From CAYNWH01 sp964400885 (lineage in GTDB: Bacteria; Patescibacteriota; Patescibacteriia; CAIXNZ01), in assembly GCA_964400885.1 (NCBI GenBank), contig CAYNWH010000019.1, positions 1 to 17,591 of the forward strand: DNA of 17,591 nt. Reading direction: 5' to 3'. Below the pieces are notes generated by a model that was given only the letters and a program-made list of their open reading frames with translations, was not told where the DNA came from and searched no databases. The translations under genes were made by a program, and so were the position numbers. Shown one piece after another: positions 1 to 7,030 of this stretch; position 1 is the first letter of the stretch, and every line of letters starts with the position of its first letter.

Positions 1-36
1 AAAAGAAAAACCGCCGCATCCGAAGATGGGCGGTTT
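1..36 (-). terminator. Rho-independent terminator of the 57-695 gene
   Basis: Read on the minus strand, AAACCGCC-CATC pairs with GATG-GGCGGTTT, with one bulged C. The loop is UUCG closed by C and G, the classic very stable tetraloop. A T-rich tail (TTTTTCTTTT) follows. It lies about 20 bp beyond the stop codon of the minus-strand membrane protein gene, so it most likely ends that transcript. Confidence 0.85.
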
Positions 37-56
37 GGTTGTTGTTTGGCTGCCCG

Positions 57-695
57 TTACTTTTGGTACTGGGGCAACACTTTGTCGCGGTCGTCCTTTT
101 CCCGCATTTTGAAATACCACTGATGGTACAGTGGCGCCACGAAAATCGTGGCCAGGAGAAAAAGGACGAAAAGGGTCAGGCGATAGCCGGCGTCATGAGC
201 CAGGCTCCAGTCCTGGGACAGGTAGGCGGCCAGGCAGGCGAGGCCCAGAGAAAATCCCCAGCCCAGCACATAGTCCAGCGGCACTTTGCCTAAGATCCAG
301 TAGGATTTGGCGTGCCACCAGATTTTCTCCTTGTTGAAGTTTTCCAGGCCGTAATGGGGATTGAGCACGAACCAGAGAAAATCCCATAACGGCGCGAACG
401 CGAAGTACAAGGAGAAAATCAACAGTTCCTGGTTTAGGCTCCAGGTCAGCCCTTGGAAAAACTGGGAGTGGAAAATGAGCAGGGGGAGGATGAACATGAA
501 GCTGTGGTAGCCGGTCAAAGGCTTGCCAGCCATGGCCAGCCCGTAAAGACGGGCGACCCAGCCATCGGTCCTGTACCAGGTGGGCATTTTTTCGGCCCAG
601 CCATACTTGCCCTCGGCCTCGATCTCCAGGCCCGCAATGACCAGAGCCATTACGAACCAAAACAGGGAAGAGATAAAAAGCTGAAAAGTGAGCAT
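57..695 (-). CDS. Uncharacterised polytopic membrane protein, 212 aa
   Basis: I do not recognise a named family. About five hydrophobic segments are visible (roughly residues 5-24, 65-82, 90-111, 141-159 and 171-190). Between them lie Trp/His/Tyr-rich stretches that look constrained: GWAEKMPTWYR (32-42), LTGYH (60-64), WDFLWFVLNPHYG (104-116) and KIWWHAKSYW (124-133). The polar tail is charged. The ATG is supported by an AGGAG-type ribosome site 6 bases upstream (ctcc at 702-705 on the plus strand), much stronger than most sites here. The gene stands alone, with its own promoter and terminator. Its base composition is odd: I count 42 G/C of 60 bases at 181-240, against 15 of 60 inside corA at 7381-7440. 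This suggests transfer from a GC-richer donor. The clustered aromatic and His residues could bind a cofactor or lipid, but no function can be assigned. Confidence 0.85.
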   Translation of the reverse strand: MLTFQLFISSLFWFVMALVIAGLEIEAEGKYGWAEKMPTWYRTDGWVARLYGLAMAGKPLTGYHSFMFILPLLIFHSQFFQGLTWSLNQELLIFSLYFAFAPLWDFLWFVLNPHYGLENFNKEKIWWHAKSYWILGKVPLDYVLGWGFSLGLACLAAYLSQDWSLAHDAGYRLTLFVLFLLATIFVAPLYHQWYFKMREKDDRDKVLPQYQK

Positions 696-787
696 CTTTT
701 TCTCCTTTTTTCTGATAGCCGGGTTTCGGGTTTTGCTGTCCTTTTATGCTTGTCCTCTTTAATTATATTTTAAATTACAGTATCTAT

Positions 788-816
788 ATTTTAGCATATT
801 TTGAAGATTTTGTCAA
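788..816 (-). promoter_or_regulatory. Sigma-70-type promoter for the 57-695 gene
   Basis: On the minus strand the -35 is TTGACA (811-816) and the -10 is TAAAAT (788-793), with exactly 17 bases between. A TG one base before the -10 makes it an extended -10 site. Transcription should start near 781, giving a leader of about 85 bases before the ATG at 695. The -35 box starts only 4 bp after the terminator of the upstream operon, so the gene is insulated. Confidence 0.85.
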
Positions 817-820
817 TACT

Positions 821-850
821 AAAAAGAACCCCTTTAAGCGGGGTCTTTTT
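821..850 (-). terminator. Terminator of the sigma/efflux operon (possibly bidirectional)
   Basis: An ACCCC/GGGGT core stem with a 7-base loop extends through AAAG/CTTT pairs around one bulged T. It is flanked by A5 on one side and T5 on the other. It lies about 45 bp past the stop of the last gene of the minus-strand operon (897-1385), which it probably terminates. No plus-strand gene ends here. Confidence 0.8.
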
Positions 851-896
851 GGCAGTATCAGGGGAGATGAATGTTGTGAAAGAACAATCTATATAA

Positions 897-1385
897 TTAA
901 TTACTGCCAGTGTTGGTATTAGTCGCAGCTGGATTCTGATTTGGATTTAAATTCGGTAAATTCGGTCGCAGTTGAATAGTTTGAGCAGTCAGACTGCCAT
1001 CGTCATTAGCCTGTCCATTGACCATCAATGTTTCACCAACTTGCAGATCATTAGTAGTCGCTTCAATTGTTTTAGAAATTTGCGTGGAATCAGAATAGAA
1101 AATTATTTTAGACCCGCCATCACTAAGTTTGAGCGTTATAGTACTATCATCTTTAGAAATAATTTCACCAGTAGCAACATTTTGGCCATTGCCAAAGCGT
1201 GTGCCCGCACTGCCCGCTTGCCCTGCACGTTGTTGTATCTGTTCGGGTGTCAAATTGCGGAAATTTTGAAAATTAGCACTATTTGGCCGTTTGCTTTCCG
1301 AATACTTGATGCCGCCAAAAAAAGCACCGCCACCAATAATTAACACGGCCAGAATAATCGGAATAATTTTTTTGTAGTTTTTCAT
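897..1385 (-). CDS. Membrane-anchored DUF5666-like protein, 162 aa
   Basis: One N-terminal membrane anchor (about residues 7-25) precedes a low-complexity linker and a small beta domain (about 70-140). The domain has the DUF5666 pattern: ATGEIISKDDSTITLKLSDG, then a D-S-T-Q-I strand, DLQVGETLMVNG, and DDGSLTAQTIQL. A Pro/Asn/Thr-rich tail follows, so the domain should sit outside the cytoplasm. I chose the ATG at 1385 because residues from there begin MKNYKK followed directly by the anchor. The longer start at 1433 would add 16 residues coded by low-complexity spacer. It is the last gene of the minus-strand operon, 71 bp after the permease. It resembles the protein at 5347-5865, so the transporter genes are bracketed by two related proteins. 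Its role is unknown; an accessory or substrate-contact part of the exporter is an inference. Confidence 0.75.
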   Translation of the reverse strand: MKNYKKIIPIILAVLIIGGGAFFGGIKYSESKRPNSANFQNFRNLTPEQIQQRAGQAGSAGTRFGNGQNVATGEIISKDDSTITLKLSDGGSKIIFYSDSTQISKTIEATTNDLQVGETLMVNGQANDDGSLTAQTIQLRPNLPNLNPNQNPAATNTNTGSN

Positions 1386-1456
1386 AGTTATCAAATTAAT
1401 TAATAATTGATAATGGATAATGATTAATTCCAATGACTAATGCCTAATACCCATCA
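1386..1456 (-). repeat. Low-complexity A/T spacer with ATTAG/CATTA repeats
   Basis: Read on the minus strand, the spacer between the permease gene and the last operon gene contains ATTAGGCATTAGTCATTGG, followed by ATCATTATCCATTATCAATT-type units. Nearly the same string occurs in plus-strand spacers, for example ATTAGTCATTAGTTATTGG near 9247-9265. This looks like one family of spacer sequence spread through the region. I see no clear promoter or terminator in it. Confidence 0.55.
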
Positions 1457-2680
1457 TTATTCATAACGTAAGGCTTCAATAGGATTTAAAGCTGCTGCTC
1501 TTTTAGCCGGATAATAACCAAAAATTACGCCAATAGCCGCTGAAACGCCAAAAGCTAAAATAACCGAAGTTAAAGAAACACTGGTGGCAATGCCAGCAAA
1601 TTGTTTAATGCCCAGGGAAATCAGCCAGCCCAGAATAATGCCTAAAATGCCGCCAATAAAAGTCAAAGCTAAAGCTTCAGTTAAAAATTGCCGGTTAATA
1701 TCGCTTTTAAAAGCGCCAATGGCTTTGCGTAAACCAATTTCTCTGGTTCTTTCAGTGACTGTAGTTAACATCATATTCATAATGCCAATGCCGCCGACGA
1801 GCAAAGAAATAGCAGCTACTGAACCTAGTAAAATAGTAAAAGTGTTAGCCACAGAAGAAGCAGTGGCTACAATATCTTCCTGATTCAAAGTACTAAAATC
1901 TGCCAGTTGAGGATCAGCAATATTATGGCGTTCTAATAAAAGATTAGTAATTTGCTGCTGCAATTGGGCCATAGCGTTTTGGCTGACTGCTTGAACATAA
2001 ATAGTGCTGACATTGTTACCGCCAGCTAAAAACTGCTGAGCTGTGGTTATAGGAATATAAATTTGGTCATCCTGGTTATTAAAACCAGTGCCACCTTTAG
2101 CAGCTGTTACGCCAATAACTTTAAAATCAATATGATTAATTCTAATACTTTGGCCTAGGGCGCTGGCATTTTCGCCAAACAAATCATCTCTGGCAGTCGG
2201 ACCTAAAACAGCAACTTTGGATAAGCTTTTTAAATTTTGGTCAGAAATAAATAGGCCTTCAGCAATTTGCAAATTACGCACACCAGGGTAGGCAGTAGTT
2301 GTGCCAATGACTGAAGTATTAGTATTGGTGCCTTTGGCTGTGATTTGGCTGCGGCTGGATAATTCTGGCGCTACTGCCTGGACCAATGATAATTCACTAG
2401 CAATTGCATCAGCATCTTCTCTGGTTAATGTTTGGGCAGAACCCCTGCCCTGGCTGACTTGCGTGCCTACGCCCCTTTGCATGCCAGGCGTAACCATAAT
2501 CAAATTAGAACCAAGAGACTGAATACTAGATTGGATCATGCTTTGCGAACCTTGGCCAATAGCAATCATGGCAATGACAGAACCAATGCCAATCACAATG
2601 CCTAAAACAGTTAAGCCAGAACGGGCTTTGTTAGCGATTAAGGCAAAATATGTTTCTTCGAATAAATCAGCTGTTTTCAT
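1457..2680 (-). CDS. MacB/FtsX-type ABC transporter permease, 407 aa
   Basis: This is the membrane subunit of a MacB-type (type VII) ABC transporter. The first membrane helix is at about 22-43, followed by a large extracytoplasmic MacB_PCD domain (about 45-270). Three C-terminal helices follow (about 279-304, 332-352 and 368-390). The cytoplasmic loop TERTREIGLRKAIGA, between helices 2 and 3, is the hallmark contact with the ATPase. The protein ends PAKRAAALNPIEALRYE, also typical of the family. Its length matches stand-alone permeases in which the ATPase is a separate protein, unlike the fused E. coli MacB. The gene starts 15 bp after the ATPase gene. Such permeases usually couple ATP hydrolysis to movement of their external domain rather than forming a channel through the membrane. 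The substrate is unknown. Confidence 0.93.
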   Translation of the reverse strand: MKTADLFEETYFALIANKARSGLTVLGIVIGIGSVIAMIAIGQGSQSMIQSSIQSLGSNLIMVTPGMQRGVGTQVSQGRGSAQTLTREDADAIASELSLVQAVAPELSSRSQITAKGTNTNTSVIGTTTAYPGVRNLQIAEGLFISDQNLKSLSKVAVLGPTARDDLFGENASALGQSIRINHIDFKVIGVTAAKGGTGFNNQDDQIYIPITTAQQFLAGGNNVSTIYVQAVSQNAMAQLQQQITNLLLERHNIADPQLADFSTLNQEDIVATASSVANTFTILLGSVAAISLLVGGIGIMNMMLTTVTERTREIGLRKAIGAFKSDINRQFLTEALALTFIGGILGIILGWLISLGIKQFAGIATSVSLTSVILAFGVSAAIGVIFGYYPAKRAAALNPIEALRYE

Positions 2681-2695
2681 AATTAATTTATAATT

Positions 2696-3388
2696 TTATT
2701 TATGTTTGCCATTTTTAATATCTTCTATAATTGAGCCATCTCTGATACTGATAATGCGATCAGCATGATGAGCTACACCTTGTTCATGGGTAATTAAAAT
2801 AATAGTGCGTTTCTGTTCCTTATTTAATTTTTCAAAAGTATTAAGCACGATTTCGCCGGTTTTAGTATCTAAATTGCCAGTCGGCTCATCTGCCAGGATT
2901 AAAGCCGGATTATTGACCAAAGCGCGGGCAATAGCCACACGCTGCATTTGTCCGCCAGATAACTGGTTGGAAAGGTGAGAAAAAAAATCTTCTTGCAGGC
3001 CAGCATTAAGCAAGGCGTTCTTAGCAACTTCATCCCGTTTTTCTTTGGCAATATTAGCATAGACTAAAGGCAGCATGACATTACGCAAAACCGTGGCGCG
3101 AGGCAGCAGATTGAAGGATTGGAAAACAAAACCGATTTTATTTTTTCTGATACTGGCTAATTCATCATCAGTCATTTGGCTGACATTTTTATCATCAAAC
3201 AGATAATTGCCACTGGTGGGCTTGTCTAAAGCGCCTAGGATGTTCATTAACGTAGATTTGCCAGAACCAGACGGGCCAATAATGGCCACAAATTCGCCTT
3301 CAGCAATTTTTAAAGACACGTCTTTCAAAACCCGGGTTTCAATCTCGCCATTCTTATATATTTTATTGATATTTTGACATTCAATCAT
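2696..3388 (-). CDS. LolD/MacB-type ABC transporter ATPase, 230 aa
   Basis: This is the cytoplasmic ATP-hydrolysing subunit of the exporter. Numbered from the ATG at 3388, the Walker A GPSGSGKST is at about 38-46. Downstream come the Q-loop region GFVFQSFNLLP, the signature LSGGQMQRVAIARAL, the Walker B ALILADEPTGNLD and the switch His in LITHEQ. All catalytic elements are intact. Length and motifs fit the LolD/MacB/YknY group. The frame can be extended upstream to a TTG at 3412, overlapping the adaptor gene. I prefer the ATG because MIECQNINKIY is the normal family start and it sits 13 bp after the adaptor stop. It should pair with the permease at 1457-2680 and the adaptor at 3402-5336. Confidence 0.95.
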   Translation of the reverse strand: MIECQNINKIYKNGEIETRVLKDVSLKIAEGEFVAIIGPSGSGKSTLMNILGALDKPTSGNYLFDDKNVSQMTDDELASIRKNKIGFVFQSFNLLPRATVLRNVMLPLVYANIAKEKRDEVAKNALLNAGLQEDFFSHLSNQLSGGQMQRVAIARALVNNPALILADEPTGNLDTKTGEIVLNTFEKLNKEQKRTIILITHEQGVAHHADRIISIRDGSIIEDIKNGKHK

Positions 3389-3401
3389 ATAGAGAATATG
3401 T

Positions 3402-5336
3402 TTAACGGCCAAAGCCGCCCGTCTGCATTCTCAATGAACCTCCACTGCCGCCCATCTGGAGTAAGTTTTGACCAGTTGGGGCGGAACTGGTGCTAGTAGT
3501 GGAATTGCTTATAGTGCGGACAATAATCCAGTCATTTTCATTTAAACCATCAGTAATTTCAGTCTCTGAATCATTGGCAGCGCCAGTTTGGATCTGTTGC
3601 TGTTTTAAAGGATTTTTTAAAGTGATGCCATTATTACTGGTGGCTGAATTAGCATCCACTGTTTCGTCAGGCATTTCCACATAATCTGTCTGGCCCATAG
3701 ATTTAATGGCAGAATTAGGCACTAACAAAACATCTTGTTTGGCATCAGTAATAATAGCCGCTGAAACACTCATGCCTGGTTTAACACGTTCATCCTGGGT
3801 ATCAAAAGTTATGGTAATGCCATAAGTTACTACGCCTTGGCTGACTGTGCCGATCATATCAACATCAGTGACAGTGCCTGTGATATTCAAGTCTTCAATG
3901 GCATCAAAAGTCAATGTCGCTTTTTGGCCAACTTTGACTTTAGCCACATCAATTTCATTCAGAGTGATTTCTGCTATTTTTTGCTGAGTCATTAAAGTGG
4001 CTAGGGCAGTGCCTGAAGAGGCATCATCACCTTTTTTGGCATTTAAATTAATGATAATTCCGTCAAAAGGCGCACGAACAGTGTAATTAGCGATTTTTTC
4101 CTGAGCATCTGCCAAAGCATATTGGCGTTGCTGAAGTGACAGCTCTTGAGCTCGCAAGTCCAGGGCATCAGGACCGGCTTTCAAATTATCCAAGCTCATT
4201 TGTTTTTCTTCTAGCGAAGCTTCAGCAGCAGCCAAATCAAGCGGCTGGTTCTGCTTCATGGTAGCTAGACTTTGAGTTGCATTATCCAGGCTATTTGAAT
4301 TGTCCTGCAGACTATTTTGGACAGAGAGCAAACTGGAATAATTACTGTTAACTTTGTTAATAATGTCTGATAAATCATTTTGATAAGCAGTGACTGTAGC
4401 AAAGACTGTAAAATTATTTTTACTGCGGTAGTCTGCCCAGGCATCTAAATAATTACTTTCACTTTTAGCTGCTTGAGCAATAGCTTTGACAGTGGTTAAT
4501 GTTTGATCCAGCAATGTATTAATAGCATCATTTTCCGCATAGCGGCTGGTTGTTTTATAATCACTTAAATCTTCATTATAGAGCGAGCGGGCTTGGTCAT
4601 AATCACTTTTGGCAGCCATAGCAAATGGTTCAAAGTTAATGCGTTGCTGGCTGGGCACGCTGTTTAAAAGCGCATTTATATTATCGCTGGAACCGCCAGT
4701 ATTTTCTTTATCACTAATGCCGTTACCATAAACAATGTCATCCATTTCTGTCATGATCGCTGGCAATTCTAAAAAAGTATTAGCCACAGAATTGTAAGCG
4801 TCTTCATAAGCTTTGGTAATATTATCCTCAGCTTTTTGTTTGGATTGCTGGGCTTGCTGCAAATCAGTCTGTTGGCTGACTTTAAGTTTTTCTAAACTGT
4901 TTTGGCTGGAAGCTAAAGAATTTTCTGACTGTAAAATAGAATAATCATCAGCTGCTTGTTTTAATTTATCTAAAGAAAGCTGGGCATTTTCTAAGCTAAG
5001 CTGAGCATCGCGGACAGTTTTATAAGCATCTTTAGCGTCAAGTTGCGCTAAAACATCGCCGGCTTTAACTTCTTGTCCGTTTTGAACTAGGACATCTAAA
5101 ACTTCGCCGGAAACTTTAGTCTTAATGTCTAGCTGGTTAGAAGCAGAAACTTGGCCGCTGCCAGAAACCGAAGTAATTAATGTACCTTTCGTTACTTGAG
5201 CTAATACATAGCGTGTTTCTAAAGTATCGCTTTTTAAACTGCGATAAGCTACAAAAGTTCCGCCGACAAGGACAAGAACAGCAACACTGGTTAGAATTTT
5301 TTTCTTTTTAATAAACTCAAATATTCTTTTTATCAT
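3402..5336 (-). CDS. MacA/HlyD-family adaptor with expanded helical domain, 644 aa
   Basis: This is the membrane-fusion (adaptor) protein of the tripartite-type exporter. An N-terminal anchor (about 13-30) is followed by the first half of the lipoyl-like domain (VSGEVLDVLVQNGQEVKAGD, 75-94). The second half (NYTVRAPFDGIIINLNAKKG, 417-436) comes back only after some 315 helical residues. A beta-barrel (about 453-530) and a membrane-proximal domain up to about 610 complete it, then a Ser/Thr/Gly-rich tail. Usual MacA-like proteins have about 370-400 residues. The excess is an insertion at about 175-360, between the two coiled-coil arms, rich in Ala, Ser, Asn, Asp and Tyr and predicted helical. 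A CPR-type cell has no outer membrane, so the domain may face the cell wall or a substrate instead of a TolC channel (inference). It starts 10 bp after the upstream gene. Confidence 0.9.
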   Translation of the reverse strand: MIKRIFEFIKKKKILTSVAVLVLVGGTFVAYRSLKSDTLETRYVLAQVTKGTLITSVSGSGQVSASNQLDIKTKVSGEVLDVLVQNGQEVKAGDVLAQLDAKDAYKTVRDAQLSLENAQLSLDKLKQAADDYSILQSENSLASSQNSLEKLKVSQQTDLQQAQQSKQKAEDNITKAYEDAYNSVANTFLELPAIMTEMDDIVYGNGISDKENTGGSSDNINALLNSVPSQQRINFEPFAMAAKSDYDQARSLYNEDLSDYKTTSRYAENDAINTLLDQTLTTVKAIAQAAKSESNYLDAWADYRSKNNFTVFATVTAYQNDLSDIINKVNSNYSSLLSVQNSLQDNSNSLDNATQSLATMKQNQPLDLAAAEASLEEKQMSLDNLKAGPDALDLRAQELSLQQRQYALADAQEKIANYTVRAPFDGIIINLNAKKGDDASSGTALATLMTQQKIAEITLNEIDVAKVKVGQKATLTFDAIEDLNITGTVTDVDMIGTVSQGVVTYGITITFDTQDERVKPGMSVSAAIITDAKQDVLLVPNSAIKSMGQTDYVEMPDETVDANSATSNNGITLKNPLKQQQIQTGAANDSETEITDGLNENDWIIVRTISNSTTSTSSAPTGQNLLQMGGSGGSLRMQTGGFGR

Positions 5337-5346
5337 AAAATTTTAA

Positions 5347-5865
5347 TTATAAGGCATTATACATCCGCAACCTGGTTTGTGGGCCTGTTAAAGGTCTCAT
5401 GCCTTGAGGGCCTGCTGGTGTGGGAGGCATGACTCTAATAAATTTGGCTTCAATTTGTCCAGCATCATTAGGTTCGCCAATTACTACGATATAATCATCA
5501 ACCTTTAAATCAGTTAGTTTAATCGTATCTTTTAGGCGTTCAATCGTTGTTTGGTCATTAGTTATTACAATCTTTTCTACATTGTCACGGCCTTGAACCA
5601 CTAAATTTGCGCCGTCAATTTTAATTATCTGGCCAAAGACGCCACTAGCTTCAATAAAATCACGATCACTAAAACCAGGCATAAAACCTCCTTGCGGACC
5701 GGCAAAATTGCGGTGGTAATTTTCACTCCAGCGATAAGTAAAACCAGCTTTTCTTTCGCCAACAAGCATGCCTAATTTAAAAATAAGCAATAAAACAATT
5801 AAGCTAGCTACTAGCCAGGTTAATATTTTAAAAGTTTTTGATTCAAGGATTTTTTTAATTTCCAT
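5347..5865 (-). CDS. Membrane-anchored DUF5666-like protein, 172 aa
   Basis: A short cytoplasmic N-terminus and one anchor (about 13-35) lead to an aromatic, Gly-rich linker (YRWSENYHRNFAGPQGG). A DUF5666-like beta domain follows (about 72-146): ASGVFGQIIKIDGANLVVQG, then a TNDQTTIERL strand, DLKVDDYIVVIGEPND and GQIEAKFIRVMPP. The Pro-rich tail is about 25 residues. It differs in sequence from the protein at 897-1385 but has the same layout and the same strand order. It is the gene immediately before the adaptor (10 bp), so it is probably made together with the exporter. A possible parallel is YknW, the extra membrane protein of the Bacillus YknWXYZ exporter, though there is no sequence resemblance that I can claim. 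Function unknown. Confidence 0.8.
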   Translation of the reverse strand: MEIKKILESKTFKILTWLVASLIVLLLIFKLGMLVGERKAGFTYRWSENYHRNFAGPQGGFMPGFSDRDFIEASGVFGQIIKIDGANLVVQGRDNVEKIVITNDQTTIERLKDTIKLTDLKVDDYIVVIGEPNDAGQIEAKFIRVMPPTPAGPQGMRPLTGPQTRLRMYNAL

Positions 5866-5896
5866 AATTTTGTTAGTTATTATTAAGATAAATTTC

Positions 5897-6313
5897 TTAG
5901 TGAGTTAATATCGATAAAGGAGCTCTTAATTTTTTTAGGTCCTGCAAAATAATGCGAGCTGAAATTACAAGGATTAGTAATGAGCCTAAAAAGAGAAGTA
6001 AACTGTTGATAGGCAGTGTTTCTAATAAAGTAAAAGCATAATTTTGCCAGTACATAAGGACAATATGCAAATCGGAAAATAACAAAGAGAAAAACTGATT
6101 AAAACCAGATTCAATAATTTTTATCCTGACTAATAAGAAAGTCAAAATAAGGCCGACTAATGAAGCCATGCTGCTTAAAGAAAAAATGATTAATTGCTGT
6201 TTTATTTTCTTTCTTTCTTCCCGTTTAATGCGCAGGATTATTTTATCTAAAAGATCAGTTGCCGGCTGAGGATAATCCATCTGGTCAAATAATTTTTCAT
6301 AAGATTGGTTCAT
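5897..6313 (-). CDS. Small three-helix membrane protein, putative anti-sigma factor, 138 aa
   Basis: The N-terminal 40 residues are cytoplasmic in character: MNQSYEKLFDQMDYPQPATD, then LLDKIILRIKREERKKIKQQ, an amphipathic and strongly basic helix. Three hydrophobic segments follow (about 41-63, 74-96 and 104-124). The short N-terminal domain ending in a charged helix next to the membrane, plus its place directly after an ECF sigma gene, suggests a membrane-bound anti-sigma factor. There is no HxxxCxxC zinc anti-sigma motif, and I cannot place it in a known anti-sigma family, so the role is inferred from position and shape. A hairpin between it and the sigma gene could lower its expression relative to the sigma factor. 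It is followed 31 bp later by the first DUF5666-like gene. Confidence 0.8.
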   Translation of the reverse strand: MNQSYEKLFDQMDYPQPATDLLDKIILRIKREERKKIKQQLIIFSLSSMASLVGLILTFLLVRIKIIESGFNQFFSLLFSDLHIVLMYWQNYAFTLLETLPINSLLLFLGSLLILVISARIILQDLKKLRAPLSILTH

Positions 6314-6350
6314 AAATTTTGGAGTAAAATTTAAGCTAAAATTATATAAA

Positions 6351-6391
6351 TAAAAAAGATCCTATACTAATTATATATACGTAAAGGATCT
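6351..6391 (-). terminator. Terminator-like hairpin between sigma and anti-sigma-like genes
   Basis: On the minus strand, AGATCCT pairs with AGGATCT. An inner TAC/GTA step follows across an A-A mismatch, and the loop is A/T-rich (6357-6391). TTTTTTATTT follows directly. It lies 16 bp after the sigma gene stop and 38 bp before the next start. It resembles an intrinsic terminator and may act as a partial attenuator. The next genes have no obvious promoter of their own, so full termination is unlikely. Confidence 0.55.
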
Positions 6392-6406
6392 ATATTTTGG
6401 TGCATT

Positions 6407-6970
6407 TTATTGTTCAGTTAGCAATTTTTTTAAACTGATCAGGGCCCGACGCTGGCGGCTTTTGACTGTATTAATTGATTCATTCATAATTTCTGCGATT
6501 TCTTGAAAAGTGAAATGTTCATTGAAATATAAAAAAAGGATTTGTTTATATCTAGCTGGTAATTTATCAATAGCAGTATTTAGCAGATTTGCCAGGTCAG
6601 CTTGCTCAAAAATTTTGTCTGGCAGGGGAGAATTATCAGCTAAAGTTTCCATTAATAAATTTTCACCTTCTTCATTTTCAAACTGAGAAAACGGAATGGC
6701 TTTTTTCTTGCGTAAATAATCAATGGCTGTATTTTTGGCAATGGTAAATAGCCAGGTTTTAAAATTATGGTCGGGTTTGAAACTTTTAAGATGTTTCCAC
6801 ATTTTAATAAAAACTTCCTGCGTTAAATCCTCAGCCTCGCTAGTTTCGCCTGTCAGAGTGTAAATAAAACCATAAACTGGTTTTAAATAGCGAGCAATTA
6901 AAACCTCCAGAGCTTTTTTATCGCCTTTTAAATATTGACTGACAAGTTGTGAGTCAGAAAATTCAGACAT
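6407..6970 (-). CDS. ECF-type RNA polymerase sigma factor, 187 aa
   Basis: This is a group 4 (extracytoplasmic function) sigma factor that would direct RNA polymerase to a small stress regulon. Region 2 spans about 24-90, with the -10 recognition helix GETSEAEDLTQEVFIKMWKH and FKTWLFTIAKNTAIDYLRKK. A short acidic linker leads to region 4 (about 125-182), whose helix-turn-helix FQEIAEIMNESINTVKSRQRRAL (155-177) reads the -35 element. There is no region 3 and no C-terminal extension. The size is normal for the RpoE/SigW group. It is the first gene of a seven-gene minus-strand operon with a putative anti-sigma protein and a MacAB-type exporter. The natural inference is that envelope stress releases the sigma factor and raises exporter levels. 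The ATG at 6970 lacks an obvious ribosome site and sits on a short leader. Confidence 0.94.
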   Translation of the reverse strand: MSEFSDSQLVSQYLKGDKKALEVLIARYLKPVYGFIYTLTGETSEAEDLTQEVFIKMWKHLKSFKPDHNFKTWLFTIAKNTAIDYLRKKKAIPFSQFENEEGENLLMETLADNSPLPDKIFEQADLANLLNTAIDKLPARYKQILFLYFNEHFTFQEIAEIMNESINTVKSRQRRALISLKKLLTEQ

Positions 6971-6993
6971 ATTATTATTAACTACTAATAAAA

Positions 6994-7022
6994 AGAATAA
7001 ACTTTTTTAATAAAAAATTCAA
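6994..7022 (-). promoter_or_regulatory. Putative sigma-70-type promoter of the sigma/efflux operon
   Basis: On the minus strand TTGAAT (7017-7022) and TATTCT (6994-6999) are separated by exactly 17 bases of T/A-rich sequence. Transcription would start near 6987, leaving a leader of about 17 bases before the sigma gene. I saw no convincing ECF-style promoter in this short region, so self-activation is not shown by the sequence. Confidence is limited because the region is very A/T-rich. Confidence 0.5.
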
Positions 7023-7030
7023 ATAGATAA

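Noticed and set aside
193..660. Overlapping 155-codon minus-strand frame inside the GC-rich membrane protein gene
   Set aside because: It is a frame shadow caused by high GC. It lacks a ribosome site, and the 212-aa frame has a promoter, a strong ribosome site and clear membrane segments.
453..773. Plus-strand frames opposite the GC-rich gene
   Set aside because: They are shadows with no promoter, ribosome site or recognisable domain, and they run across the promoter region of the opposite gene.
3389..3412. Upstream TTG start for the ATPase gene
   Set aside because: It would add eight residues not found in the family and overlap the adaptor gene. The ATG at 3388 fits the usual start.
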